Assembly (NCBI RefSeq): GCF_900101845.1
Contig: NZ_FNAM01000006.1
Location: 93,783 to 157,782, forward strand
Direction: 5' to 3'
Length of the DNA: 64,000 bases
DNA from: Sporomusa acidovorans
GTDB lineage: Bacteria; Bacillota; Negativicutes; Sporomusales; Sporomusaceae
The notes under the pieces are model-generated. The model was not told the DNA's origin and searched no databases. It saw nothing but the letters and a program-made list of their open reading frames with translations. Position 1 is the stretch's first letter; each line of letters opens with the position of its first letter. Of this stretch, positions 45,991-54,939 are shown piece after piece. The translations under genes and the position numbers were made by a program.

Positions 45991-46027
45991 ATATAAAAAT
46001 CCTGCAAGATTTTATTGGCTTGCAGGG
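45991..46027. repeat. ATCCTGCAA hairpin repeat, copy 3
   Basis: ATATAAAAATCCTGCAA, a 12-nt loop, then TTGCAGG; third copy of the family seen at 38770 and 43400. Confidence 0.6.
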
Positions 46028-46133
46028 GAAGCGTGAAAGTTGAGTATTATGCAGCTAGATGATATCCTTAGTTCTTGCTTGGTTGCTGCAGCTAACAAAA
46101 TATCCTGTAACTGTGCTTGCTGTCTCTCACGCC

Positions 46134-47429
46134 CTATTGAGGCGTTTTTCTATTGCCCCGAAATATAACATGCTCGAGCAATAAAGACACAATAACCCCC
46201 ATGACGAAACCATTCGCCAGTATGGGACGCAGTCTGGCCGGGAAGGAAGCTACCACTTCCGCTGGCAGGAAAGCTACCATGATTCCGATTAGTATCGGTA
46301 ACCCGATTAAGAGTGCATAATCAAAATAGGGTTGTTCCATTGCTGTGAAGGCCGTCGTCAGACCGGCAGCTACCTGAGTACACATAATAAACAATAAAAT
46401 ACAACCAATAACGACCTCCGGTATAAAGGATAGATAGAATAAGACTTTGGGCAAAAAGGCCAAGGCCAGCATGGTTATCCCTGCGGGTATAAAGGTAGAA
46501 CGCGCTGCACAACCGGTAGACGCAATAACACCCGGACTGAATGAAAAGTTGACCGGGCCGATGACACCCATAAACCCTGCCAGAGCATTGCTCAGACCGG
46601 TAAAGGTAATGCCGCGTGTAATCCGCTTTGGCATCTCATCAGCCTGTAATACGGAACCTACCGCCTGAATCGAGCCCAGGTCATTAATAGAGAGCCCCAG
46701 GAAGCAAAGTAAAAACGCGATGATGAGTCCGGGATCAATAACCATACTCGTTGTCAATTGATCGAAAAATCCCGCCAGTAGTGGCAGATCGGCTGCATTA
46801 GCTACCTGGATCCAGGTGGGGTTTAGTAAAAAATAGGCTAAACTGCCGAAAATTATTGCCCATAAGATGAGGGTTGCCTTCCATAAACCCGTAAGTAGAC
46901 GTTGGCCGGTAAACATCAGCAGAATCAGTACTAAAGCAAAACCCAGATGCATGCTGGAAGCACTCTCACCTGAACTGCTGCTGATTAGCTTCATGATCGT
47001 AGGCATCATCGTAAATGCAATCAATAGCAGGATAACGGCGACTACCCGCGGCGTGAAGAGTCGGCGCAGGGATGCAAACAGGCCGCTGGCAGCTAAAAGA
47101 GTTAACACTAACCCGCAGATCATGATACTGGAGTAGATCGCTCCTGACGAGTTGGTCTGGGAAGCGAGAATGCCGATAAGCAGTACGGTTGCCGGCCCAA
47201 TGACCAGCGGCAGCCGATGTCCCCAGAAGATTTGCAGTAAAATGCTAACCGCCGTAACGGCAAAGGATTTTTGCATGTAGAGCAATCCGGCTGCTATTGT
47301 CCCTTGCATACCCCCTAAAAGCTTTCCGAAAATGATTACTGCCGGAATCGTAATAGCTAACCACTGCAGACCATAGATTAGATTCTCTTTCAGGGGTGGC
47401 CGCTCTTCTAAATCATATTTAACTTTCAT
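46134..47429 (-). CDS. NCS2 family xanthine/uracil-type permease
   Basis: 431-aa membrane protein with about 12-14 TM helices. Family features include the paired strands around WGHRLPLVIGPATVL (QH-like motif region) and the signature stretch NFSFSPGVIASTGCAARS near TM10. Proton-coupled nucleobase uptake; purine or pyrimidine preference cannot be decided. RBS AGGAGG. It follows the interrupted exported-protein gene by 48 bp on the same strand. Confidence 0.88.
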   Translation of the reverse strand: MKVKYDLEERPPLKENLIYGLQWLAITIPAVIIFGKLLGGMQGTIAAGLLYMQKSFAVTAVSILLQIFWGHRLPLVIGPATVLLIGILASQTNSSGAIYSSIMICGLVLTLLAASGLFASLRRLFTPRVVAVILLLIAFTMMPTIMKLISSSSGESASSMHLGFALVLILLMFTGQRLLTGLWKATLILWAIIFGSLAYFLLNPTWIQVANAADLPLLAGFFDQLTTSMVIDPGLIIAFLLCFLGLSINDLGSIQAVGSVLQADEMPKRITRGITFTGLSNALAGFMGVIGPVNFSFSPGVIASTGCAARSTFIPAGITMLALAFLPKVLFYLSFIPEVVIGCILLFIMCTQVAAGLTTAFTAMEQPYFDYALLIGLPILIGIMVAFLPAEVVASFPARLRPILANGFVMGVIVSLLLEHVIFRGNRKTPQ

Positions 47430-47477
47430 GTCTAACCTCCTACTGTAATAAACAAGGCCTATCTCCTGCTAGAGTTG

Positions 47478-47954
47478 CTATTTCGCTATGATAAGCTTCG
47501 GCCTTGGCGCAGTACGTTCCGGCCAAATATAACCCATAATTTTATATTCAGTATCTGACTGGTACGTAATCATTTTTTGCTGTACTTGCTTGTTATGTGC
47601 GAGCGTATCAAACCGGATACCCGTATCCTTGACGTCGCGGACAATACCGACCATCATTTTGTTTGCTTGGTCAGAAAGAATAACGATTGATCCCAGCTTG
47701 GCGTCGGCGGCAGAATTTTTAACCGCCCAACCGTTCCGGCGAGCCTGATCCAGCCAGGTTTCAGTCGAACCACTCCAATTAATCCCCGGAGCAGGAGCCA
47801 TTTTGTCGAATTCTTGCGCAACAAACCCTTCCGGGGATGAGGCTGTAAAACCCTTATACAAAGGGCCATCACTGCAGTCTCAAGCCATAGCGGCTGATGG
47901 GGCAATGACCAAAAATACAATAGCAGCAACCAGTGCAAAGACCAATTTCTTCAT
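47478..47954 (-). pseudogene. Exported protein gene interrupted by one in-frame TGA at codon 25
   Basis: GGAGG 5 nt before ATG 47954 starts a perfect Sec signal (MKKLVFALVAAIVFLVIAPS, ending SAAMA), then TGA at 47880-47882, then the same frame stays open for 133 codons (DCSDGPLYKGF, INWSGSTETWLDQARRNGW, KLGSIVIL) to a normal stop. The mature part resembles CHAP-like/BPSL0067-type exported amidase folds, but I am not sure of the family. TGG to TGA would explain the stop. Readthrough or selenocysteine is possible but unproven. Confidence 0.7.
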
Positions 47955-48051
47955 GTGAACCTCCCGCTAAATTGTTTTGGTAAAGAGCCGAACGCTCGAT
48001 TATTGAGTTATCCTTATAACAATGTCACGTAGCTTCGGGGTAGTGTCCGGG

Positions 48052-50124
48052 TTATTTGGGAAGAACGATATCATATTCCTTAAATTTTCTATATAACGTA
48101 GTTTTACCTATTTCTAAAATATCTGCGGTATCTGCGACGTTATAGCCAGTATGCTTCAGGGTGTTTTTTATTGCTCTCTTTTCTATTTCCACCATAGATA
48201 GCAAATGGTCAGAAATCGAATCCATATCGCTGTCGTGATAATCATTAATTATCTCATCTGGTAAGTTATTCATTGTTATTAACCCGTCCTGGGCCATATT
48301 GACAGCATAAACCATAGCATTTTCCAATTGTCTAATATTACCCGGCCAGCTATAATTCTTGATCTTTGTTAGCACATCTTTACTTAGCCTGGGAACTATC
48401 AGGCCCATTCGTTGGCTTATTTGCTCAATGAAATATTGGGTTAATAAAATTATATCGTCATCTCTAGACCGTAACGGAGGAATCATTATCTTAAAAACAG
48501 CTAAACGGAAATAAAGGTCCTCGCGGAATTGTTTTTCCTGAACCATATGATAGAGATCTTTATTGGTGGCCGCAATCACTCTGAAATCAACCGGAATATA
48601 ATGATTGCCGCCAAGTCTTAGAACCTTTTTATCTTGTAAACAGCGTAGTAAAACAGGTTGAATCTCAATCGGCATATCGCCAATTTCATCTAAAAAAAGC
48701 GTTCCTCCGTTAGCCAATTCAATTTTCCCCGGACGCCCCCTCCTCTCCGCTCCGGTAAAAGAACCGGCCTCATAGCCAAACAATTCACTCTCTATTAGAT
48801 TTCTGGGAATAGAAGCGCAATTTAGCGCAACAAAAGGACCTTCGGGGCGAGAGTTATTATGAATTGCTTGTGCAAATAATTCCTTTCCTGTGCCACTTTC
48901 TCCCATAAGAAGTGTACATGCAGGGATCTGCGAAACTTTTATCGCATCCTTTATCGTCTTTTTAATTGCCGTGCTTTCTCCGATTATGCTATTAAATGTA
49001 TAAGTTGCTTCCGTACCTCCCCTATGAGTAACTAACCGGTTTATCTTTTCCGAGCGTGAGAAACGCATAACGGCGCCTGCCAAAAATTCTCCGGTTTCAT
49101 TCAAGATAGGTTCAATCGTAATTAAATACTGAACCTCCGATTTATCGTTAACTATGGTTGCTTCATAATCATGTATAGGTTTACCTGTCTCCAGCACTTT
49201 GTCTACGGGAATTTGCTTTGACATCAATTCAGTGAAATGTTTATTTTCTATATCCGGAGTTAATTTCCCAAATATTTTTGCAGCTTCTTTGTTGATATGC
49301 GTAATTATACCTTCATTGTTTAGAGTAATAAAACCCTCATCAACGGCTGACAATATTGCTTGTAAAGTATCATTCAGTTCATTTAAATCATGATTGCGGT
49401 TCCTTAACTGTAATTCATTTTCAATTGCATAGCCCATAGATATTACCCAGCCCAAAGAATGTATTTGGGTTTTATTAATGTTTCTGTTAGCTGTCATTTG
49501 CACTACGACTAATGTTCCAATAATGTCCCCGGTTTCATCGACTATTGGTGTTGACGAACTAATATTATCTTGTAAAACCATGCAATAATTATATGGGCCA
49601 GCCAACTGCACAGGTTTGCAAAGTTGAATGCTTAAAGCATGGGCAGTGGTACCTATAGTCTGCTCACTCCAAATTGCTCCGGGTCGTGCATTTATTGCAT
49701 AAAATGCATTCGCCTCACCTTGCTCTCCCAGCGTAAACAATATAGTCCCCGTTTCGTCGGTTAGGATCATGTAATAATCTGAATTGGCTAATACATGATA
49801 ATATTTTTTGATAAAAGGTACGGCTGTCTCAATTAACATTTTTTTGTTATTTATTCGGTCTCGAAACTCTTGGGGGTTCATGTTGGAACCTAGTGCTTGC
49901 ATATAGGGATCTACCCCGTATTTTTTAGAACGGCTCCAGGATTTTGCTACATCAAGATTCATAAAGGACATTTTTTTCGGATCTTCATTGCTGCTTATAA
50001 ATCGCGTTTTAAAGTTTTTTATTTTATTCCATGTTTCTAAATTCATCTCAATAAGCGGATCATTATTATCTGTTGTAGTTGAAATTTGTACGCCATTAGA
50101 ATAATTTGCTTTAGTCCGGTCCAT
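48052..50124 (-). CDS. Sigma-54-dependent activator, AcoR-like (GAF-PAS-AAA+-Fis)
   Basis: 690-aa enhancer-binding protein. An N-terminal GAF-like sensor (about 60-240; SWSRSKKYGVDP, IGTTAHALSIQL) is followed by PAS (265-375), a AAA+ domain with Walker A GESGTGKE, the sigma-54-contact loop as GSFTGA, Walker B GTLFLDEIGD and the R-finger region, and a C-terminal Fis HTH (NVADTADILEIGKTTLYRK in part). ATG at 50124 follows AGGAG by 8 nt. Divergent from a -24/-12 promoter in front of the zinc-ribbon and transhydroxylase-like genes, its probable target. Confidence 0.93.
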   Translation of the reverse strand: MDRTKANYSNGVQISTTTDNNDPLIEMNLETWNKIKNFKTRFISSNEDPKKMSFMNLDVAKSWSRSKKYGVDPYMQALGSNMNPQEFRDRINNKKMLIETAVPFIKKYYHVLANSDYYMILTDETGTILFTLGEQGEANAFYAINARPGAIWSEQTIGTTAHALSIQLCKPVQLAGPYNYCMVLQDNISSSTPIVDETGDIIGTLVVVQMTANRNINKTQIHSLGWVISMGYAIENELQLRNRNHDLNELNDTLQAILSAVDEGFITLNNEGIITHINKEAAKIFGKLTPDIENKHFTELMSKQIPVDKVLETGKPIHDYEATIVNDKSEVQYLITIEPILNETGEFLAGAVMRFSRSEKINRLVTHRGGTEATYTFNSIIGESTAIKKTIKDAIKVSQIPACTLLMGESGTGKELFAQAIHNNSRPEGPFVALNCASIPRNLIESELFGYEAGSFTGAERRGRPGKIELANGGTLFLDEIGDMPIEIQPVLLRCLQDKKVLRLGGNHYIPVDFRVIAATNKDLYHMVQEKQFREDLYFRLAVFKIMIPPLRSRDDDIILLTQYFIEQISQRMGLIVPRLSKDVLTKIKNYSWPGNIRQLENAMVYAVNMAQDGLITMNNLPDEIINDYHDSDMDSISDHLLSMVEIEKRAIKNTLKHTGYNVADTADILEIGKTTLYRKFKEYDIVLPK

Positions 50125-50414
50125 AGCCATCACTCCTATGCAACTACAATACTTATCTAATTATATATTATCATATTTTTCCATCAGGTAGTATCTTGAT
50201 CCTGCGTATCTGTATTTATCGTTAATAAATTTTCGTAATTTAAAAGAAGATGTTGTACCATTAAATCATTTTTGTTGATGGCTATGGTGATTTGGGGAAG
50301 GAGCTGATTCTCCAGTAATTGTTACTTATTCTGTTTTGGAACTGAATTTCCCATTTCGGAAGTTTTTTTTTGTGTAAGCATCCGGTTTTATAGCTATTCT
50401 CTAGCAAATCGGAG

Positions 50415-50432
50415 TTGGCATGAAATATGCAT
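50415..50432 (+). promoter_or_regulatory. Sigma-54 (-24/-12) promoter
   Basis: TTGGCATGAAATATGCAT: GG at 50417-50418 and GC at 50429-50430 are exactly 10 bp apart, matching the TGGCAN7TGCA consensus at nearly all key bases. It lies about 90 bp before the zinc-ribbon ATG and is divergent from the sigma-54 activator gene. Enhancer sites were not identified in 50125-50414. Confidence 0.8.
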
Positions 50433-50522
50433 TTTGTCAGAAGCGAGCAGAAAGTACAGTATAGAATACTTCCCTTTTTACACTATACTGTTAATTATTC
50501 AAAAAAACAGGAGGATTTTTAC

Positions 50523-50747
50523 ATGTGTTTTCGACCACCAACAGTAAAGAAACCAAAGAAGTGTCCGGCATGCGGCACGCTTAACCCCGCAGCTATTAAG
50601 GTATGTAATAAATGCGGTGCGGAACTGCCTGGAGATACGCTGCCCTGCCCGCACTGTGGCGTTCAACAGCCTGCCGCCAACAAAGTATGCAAAAACTGTG
50701 GATTTAATGGAAAACCCGGTTCCGGTGACCCGGCGAAACATAAATAA
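50523..50747 (+). CDS. Double zinc-ribbon small protein
   Basis: 74 aa with AGGAGG 8 nt before ATG. Two treble-clef/zinc-ribbon modules: CPACGTLNPAAIKVCNKCG and CPHCGVQQPAANKVCKNCG (four CxxC pairs), then a short polar tail. No membrane segment. The first gene behind the sigma-54 promoter and about 225 bp before the transhydroxylase-like large subunit, so it may help assemble or regulate that enzyme; function unknown. Confidence 0.8.
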   Translation: MCFRPPTVKKPKKCPACGTLNPAAIKVCNKCGAELPGDTLPCPHCGVQQPAANKVCKNCGFNGKPGSGDPAKHK

Positions 50748-50972
50748 GGTAAGCTGATCGTCTTTAAAACGCTTTAACAGTATTTCTAGCGGCAATTTAT
50801 TATCAAATAATGAAAATTTTCTTAAATGTTTTTATATATAGACATTTTTAGAAAATAGGCGTGTGGCGGGCGGGAATGATGTATTTTACAAACAAGAAGG
50901 GAGCGGTATAGTCTCTAAGTATTTTGGATTGACCGGCAGACTTTTAGACTTTAAATTTAAGGAGAGGTGAAC

Positions 50973-53564
50973 ATGGTGAACCAAAAAAACAAGGGTAGTA
51001 ATGGGGAAAAGACTTGCCTCAAGGGTATTGGCTGGCTTGGTTTTGGACTAGGAGCTAATACTGCAGCAGTGGATGTGAAAGACGGCAAAATTATAAGAAT
51101 CCGTCCCTTTCACTATGAGGATAAGTACAAACGCGAACATATGAAACCATGGAAAATTAAGGCGCGCGGCAAGACTTTTGAGCCTACTATGAGGTCTTTG
51201 ATACCTCCATTCAGCATAGTTTACAAGCAAAGAGTTTACTCTAAAAACCGTATTTTGTATCCTCTTAAACGTGTCGATTGGGATCCCGCCGGCGAACGGA
51301 ACACCCAAAATCGTGGCAAAAGTAAATATGCACGCATTTCTTGGGATGAGGCGGCTACATTGATAGCCGAAGAGCTCCAAAGGGTGCAAAAGAAATATGG
51401 TCCTTATTCGGTGCTGGCTGCTGCCGATGGGCATGGTGAAGGCAAATGCATTCACGGTCCTCACGGCTGCCAAACACATCTTCTCGATCTGCTGGGTGGC
51501 TATACCTTACAGGCACGTAATCCGGATAGCTGGGAAGGCTGGTACTGGGGCGCCAAACATGTTTGGGGAACTGACCCTGTAGGCCAGGGAATTCAAAACA
51601 ACCTCTGGCTGGATTGCTCAGAGAATACTGAAATGATGCTGTTCTGGGGCTGCGATCCGGAGACAACACCCTGGGGTTGGTCAGGCCAGGCAGCTAGCCG
51701 CCTATGCTATTGGTTTAATGAAATCGGCATTGAAACAATTTATGTCTGCCCCGACTTTAACTACGGCGCTGCCGCCCATGCCGACAAGTGGATTCCGGTA
51801 AGGCCGAATACGGATTCAGCTCTGCAATTTGCTATTGCCTATACTTGGATCACGGAAGACCTCTATGATAAAGAATATGTCGCTACCCATGTTCATGGGT
51901 TTGAAGAATTCAAAAAAGAGGTCATGGGTGAAACCGATAAGATTCCCAAGACCCCGAAATGGGCAGAAGATATCTGTGGCGTTCCGGCCAGAATAATCAA
52001 AGCGCTGGCGCGAAAATGGCATAAACAGGCCACTTCTACAGCGCATTGCAACGGCGGTTCCTATATCCGCTCGACCTATTCGCATGAACCCGGACGCTTG
52101 GAAGTATGCCTGCTGGGTATGCAAGGCTTGGGAAAACCGGGCCGCAATCAGTTAAAAATGATCGAATGGCAGTTCTTTGCCCTTAACGAACAAATGCCCG
52201 GTCCCCGCAGCGAGGTTATCCCCAATGTGGCCGGAGCCTATCATGGCTGGGCGTTTACCGGCAATGAAAGCCTGATCCCGAAAACCTTGATTCCCCAGGC
52301 CATTACCACGGAAGAACCGTTTACCTGGTATGGGTCTTCCATTGCCGGGTTCCCCAAAGAGGATCAATTTGTGCAGTATAAATTTCCGATTGACGATAAA
52401 AACAGCACCCTGCATATGATATGGTCGGACGAGCCCTGCTGGACCACGTGCTGGAACGGCGGAAACAGAATGATCGAAGCGCTGAGAAGCCCGAAAATGG
52501 AGTGTATCGTTTGTCAGCAGCCCTGGATGGAGAACGATTGCCTGTTTGCCGACATTGTCCTTCCCATTAACACCAAGCTAGAAGAAGAAGATATCTCTAC
52601 CGATGTTTATGCCGGCGAATTCAACCTGGTATATCATGAAGGCCAGTGCATTGAGCCACTGGGGGAATCCAAGAGTGACTATGAGGCCGTCGGTGAAGTT
52701 GCCAAAAAACTGGGCCTCTATGAAGAGTATACCAAGGGTAAATCCATTGAAGAATGGGTTAAAGAGGGCTTTGACCATTCGGGTATTGAGAACATGATCA
52801 GTTATGAAGAATTTAGAGAAAAAGATTATTATGTAATCCCGACCGCTGATGGCTGGGAAAATGACCCCAGAGGATTCGGTCCCTTCGCTGAAGATCCTGT
52901 AGTCCATCCGCTTGATACACCAACAGGGAAATTGGAATTCTTCTCCACAGATTTAGCCAAGTATTTCCCTGATGACAAAGAACGTAAACCAGTTCCCCAA
53001 TGGATTCCTTTCGGTGAATCTCACTCCGAAAGTCTGCTCCATCCCCGAGCAAAAAAATATCCGTACCTGATTGTTTCCAACCATCCCCGTTGGCGAGTTC
53101 ATGCTAATCTGGACGATTGCGCCTGGTTGCGGGAAATTCCTACCTGCAAGGTTAAGGGTCCTGATGGCTATCTGTACGAACCATTATGGATCAATCCAAT
53201 TGATGCCAAAAACCTTGGCATTAAATACGGCGATGTTGTAAGAATTCACAATGACCGTGGCTGGACTTTAGGCGGAGCATATGTTACCGAACGGATCATG
53301 CCGGGGGTTATTTATCAGGATCATGGCTCCAGATTAGATCCGATTGTTGCTGGTGAGAGTGACCGCGGCGGTGATAATAACCTGATTTGCCCGGGCATGA
53401 TTACATCCAAGAATTGTGCCGGTGAGGTAACCAGCGGCTTCCTGGTTGGCATTGAAAAAGTTGATGTTAATGAATTACGTGCTCAGTATCCTGATGCCTT
53501 TAATAGAGCATATGACGCTAAATCAGGACTAATCATCGACGCTTGGCTTGAGGAGGGGAAATAA
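50973..53564 (+). CDS. Molybdopterin enzyme, pyrogallol-phloroglucinol transhydroxylase large-subunit (AthL) family
   Basis: 863 aa, close to the 875 aa of Pelobacter transhydroxylase. No N-terminal Fe-S Cys motif and no Tat signal, both features of that family and unlike DmsA. Family-diagnostic segments: WKIKARGKTFEP, YPLKRVDWDPAGERN and NPDSWEGWYWG; in the Pelobacter enzyme this last segment supplies the Mo-ligand Ser and catalytic Asp, both kept here, as is a His in ADGHGEG. Likely a cytoplasmic bis-MGD enzyme acting on hydroxylated aromatics, but substrate unproven. ATG chosen 8 nt after AAGGAG. Confidence 0.85.
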   Translation: MVNQKNKGSNGEKTCLKGIGWLGFGLGANTAAVDVKDGKIIRIRPFHYEDKYKREHMKPWKIKARGKTFEPTMRSLIPPFSIVYKQRVYSKNRILYPLKRVDWDPAGERNTQNRGKSKYARISWDEAATLIAEELQRVQKKYGPYSVLAAADGHGEGKCIHGPHGCQTHLLDLLGGYTLQARNPDSWEGWYWGAKHVWGTDPVGQGIQNNLWLDCSENTEMMLFWGCDPETTPWGWSGQAASRLCYWFNEIGIETIYVCPDFNYGAAAHADKWIPVRPNTDSALQFAIAYTWITEDLYDKEYVATHVHGFEEFKKEVMGETDKIPKTPKWAEDICGVPARIIKALARKWHKQATSTAHCNGGSYIRSTYSHEPGRLEVCLLGMQGLGKPGRNQLKMIEWQFFALNEQMPGPRSEVIPNVAGAYHGWAFTGNESLIPKTLIPQAITTEEPFTWYGSSIAGFPKEDQFVQYKFPIDDKNSTLHMIWSDEPCWTTCWNGGNRMIEALRSPKMECIVCQQPWMENDCLFADIVLPINTKLEEEDISTDVYAGEFNLVYHEGQCIEPLGESKSDYEAVGEVAKKLGLYEEYTKGKSIEEWVKEGFDHSGIENMISYEEFREKDYYVIPTADGWENDPRGFGPFAEDPVVHPLDTPTGKLEFFSTDLAKYFPDDKERKPVPQWIPFGESHSESLLHPRAKKYPYLIVSNHPRWRVHANLDDCAWLREIPTCKVKGPDGYLYEPLWINPIDAKNLGIKYGDVVRIHNDRGWTLGGAYVTERIMPGVIYQDHGSRLDPIVAGESDRGGDNNLICPGMITSKNCAGEVTSGFLVGIEKVDVNELRAQYPDAFNRAYDAKSGLIIDAWLEEGK

Positions 53565-53565
53565 C

Positions 53566-54384
53566 ATGAAAGTATTTGTCATTGATGTTGCCAAGTGCAA
53601 CGGTTGTTATGGCTGCCAGGTTTCATGTAAGGATGAGCATTGTGATAATGAATGGCTCCCATATGCGAAAACTCAGCCAGAGACGGGCCATTTCTGGATG
53701 AAGATGAACGAAAAAGTATTGGGCAGTGTGCCGAAAGTTAAAATGTCCTATGTAGCAACGCCATGCATGCATTGCGAGAATGCACCTTGTAAAGAAGCAA
53801 CAAAAAATGGCAGTGTTTATACACGCGAAGACGGCCTGGTAATTATTGATCCGGAAAAAGCCAAGGGGCAGAAACAACTAGTTGATGCTTGTCCTTATGG
53901 TGCAATCTACTGGAATGAAAAGCTGCAATTGCCGCAAAAATGCACCGGCTGCGCTCACCTTGTTGACGAGGGAAAACTTCCGCGCTGCGTGGATGCATGT
54001 CCGACTGACGCAATCCGGTTTGGGGAAGAAGCTGAGCTTAAAGAGCTGATCGGTAAAGCCGAGGTCATGAAGCCGGAGTTAGGCTTAATGCCGAAGGTTT
54101 ATTACTTGAATCTACCGAAAAACTTCGTAGCTGGTGCCGTATTTGATCCAATTGATGATGAATGTTTGGAAGGTGTCAAAGTAACTCTTACTGCTGTAGG
54201 GCAGAGTAAAAATTATATTGCAACAACTGATGGCTTTGGTGACTTTTGGTTTAAGAGGCTAGATGCAGGCACCTATGCTCTCAGGCTAGAAAAAGAAGGG
54301 TTCTACCCGTTTAGTATGAAGAGTTTTGAAGTCGCTGAAAGTGTTAATGTTGGTGATATTGCGCTAAATAAAAAGCTAGATTGA
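53566..54384 (+). CDS. Transhydroxylase-type small subunit (AthS family): ferredoxin plus transthyretin-like domain
   Basis: 272 aa (Pelobacter small subunit: about 275). Residues 1-165 are a DmsB-like ferredoxin: CNGCYGCQVSC, CMHCENAPC where the fourth Cys is replaced (KEATKNG), ACPYGA, CTGCAHL...CVDACP, consistent with three [4Fe-4S] clusters. Residues 185-272 form a transthyretin/carboxypeptidase-regulatory-like beta domain (VAGAVFDPIDDECLEGVKVTL, in part). This combination is specific to the transhydroxylase group. ATG lies one base after the large-subunit stop with AGGAGGGG upstream: translationally coupled. Confidence 0.88.
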   Translation: MKVFVIDVAKCNGCYGCQVSCKDEHCDNEWLPYAKTQPETGHFWMKMNEKVLGSVPKVKMSYVATPCMHCENAPCKEATKNGSVYTREDGLVIIDPEKAKGQKQLVDACPYGAIYWNEKLQLPQKCTGCAHLVDEGKLPRCVDACPTDAIRFGEEAELKELIGKAEVMKPELGLMPKVYYLNLPKNFVAGAVFDPIDDECLEGVKVTLTAVGQSKNYIATTDGFGDFWFKRLDAGTYALRLEKEGFYPFSMKSFEVAESVNVGDIALNKKLD

Positions 54385-54402
54385 TACTAATTGGGTATCT
54401 CT

Positions 54403-54440
54403 GAAATTGTCCCGAAGTTAGTTAGCTTCGGGACAATTTC
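54403..54440 (+). terminator. Terminator of the transhydroxylase-like operon
   Basis: Perfect 15-bp stem GAAATTGTCCCGAAG / CTTCGGGACAATTTC with an 8-nt loop, 20 bp past the small-subunit stop. Confidence 0.85.
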
Positions 54441-54462
54441 ATTAATTGAGAAAATATGTATG

Positions 54463-54777
54463 CTATCTACGTCCCATTTCCATTATTTCATGAATTGCTC
54501 TTTCGTGACGCTGAATTTCACGCTTTTGGCGCTCATGCCAATGTTGCTTTGACTCAAACGGACGCCGCTTCATTTCCTTTTCATGCCGCTCGTTTTCCTC
54601 GCGAATTCTACGCTGTTTTTCTCTCTCCAGATCCCGATGATGGTGTTCATCCCGCTGCTCAAACCCCGAAGGATCATTTGGTCTAGGCGGGGCTGCTGCC
54701 GCTACCGAAGCAAACATACCAACTTGCATTAACCCTACCATGGAAAATATAATTAGTTTTTTAGCTAACTTTTTCAT
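54463..54777 (-). CDS. Small exported charged protein, 104 aa
   Basis: Sec signal (residues 1-28, cleavage near VAAAA) followed by about 75 residues very rich in His, Glu and Arg (DEHHHRDLEREKQRR, HWHERQKREIQRHERAIHE), probably one long helix. Possibly a periplasmic metal-binding or coiled-coil protein; no family recognised. GGGAG precedes ATG. It converges with the transhydroxylase-like operon across its terminator. Confidence 0.72.
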   Translation of the reverse strand: MKKLAKKLIIFSMVGLMQVGMFASVAAAAPPRPNDPSGFEQRDEHHHRDLEREKQRRIREENERHEKEMKRRPFESKQHWHERQKREIQRHERAIHEIMEMGRR

Positions 54778-54867
54778 ACAAGCACTCCCTCTAGTTTGAT
54801 TGAATCCATGCTTTAATCATAATCACCATTATTTAGAATTTCCTTAGATGGGCTTAAAAACAAAAAA

Positions 54868-54898
54868 GCCTCTCTCCCATCATGCTTTTGAGACAGGC
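54868..54898 (-). terminator. Terminator of the tetR gene
   Basis: 9-bp stem GCCTCTCTC / GAGACAGGC with one mismatch; on the minus strand it is followed by TTTTTTGTTTTT. Confidence 0.75.
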
Positions 54899-54939
54899 CG
54901 CAATCGTCAAAGAATTACGCTTAATTAAGCTCTTACCGC

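Noticed and set aside
31300..46100. Prophage or integrative element covering the accessory stretch
   Set aside because: There is a divergent XRE pair but no integrase, structural, replication or conjugation genes and no attachment-site repeats; it looks like a decay hotspot instead.
47880..47882. Calling the exported protein a selenoprotein
   Set aside because: A small hairpin follows the TGA, but a Trp-to-stop change is simpler and no sel genes are visible in the window.
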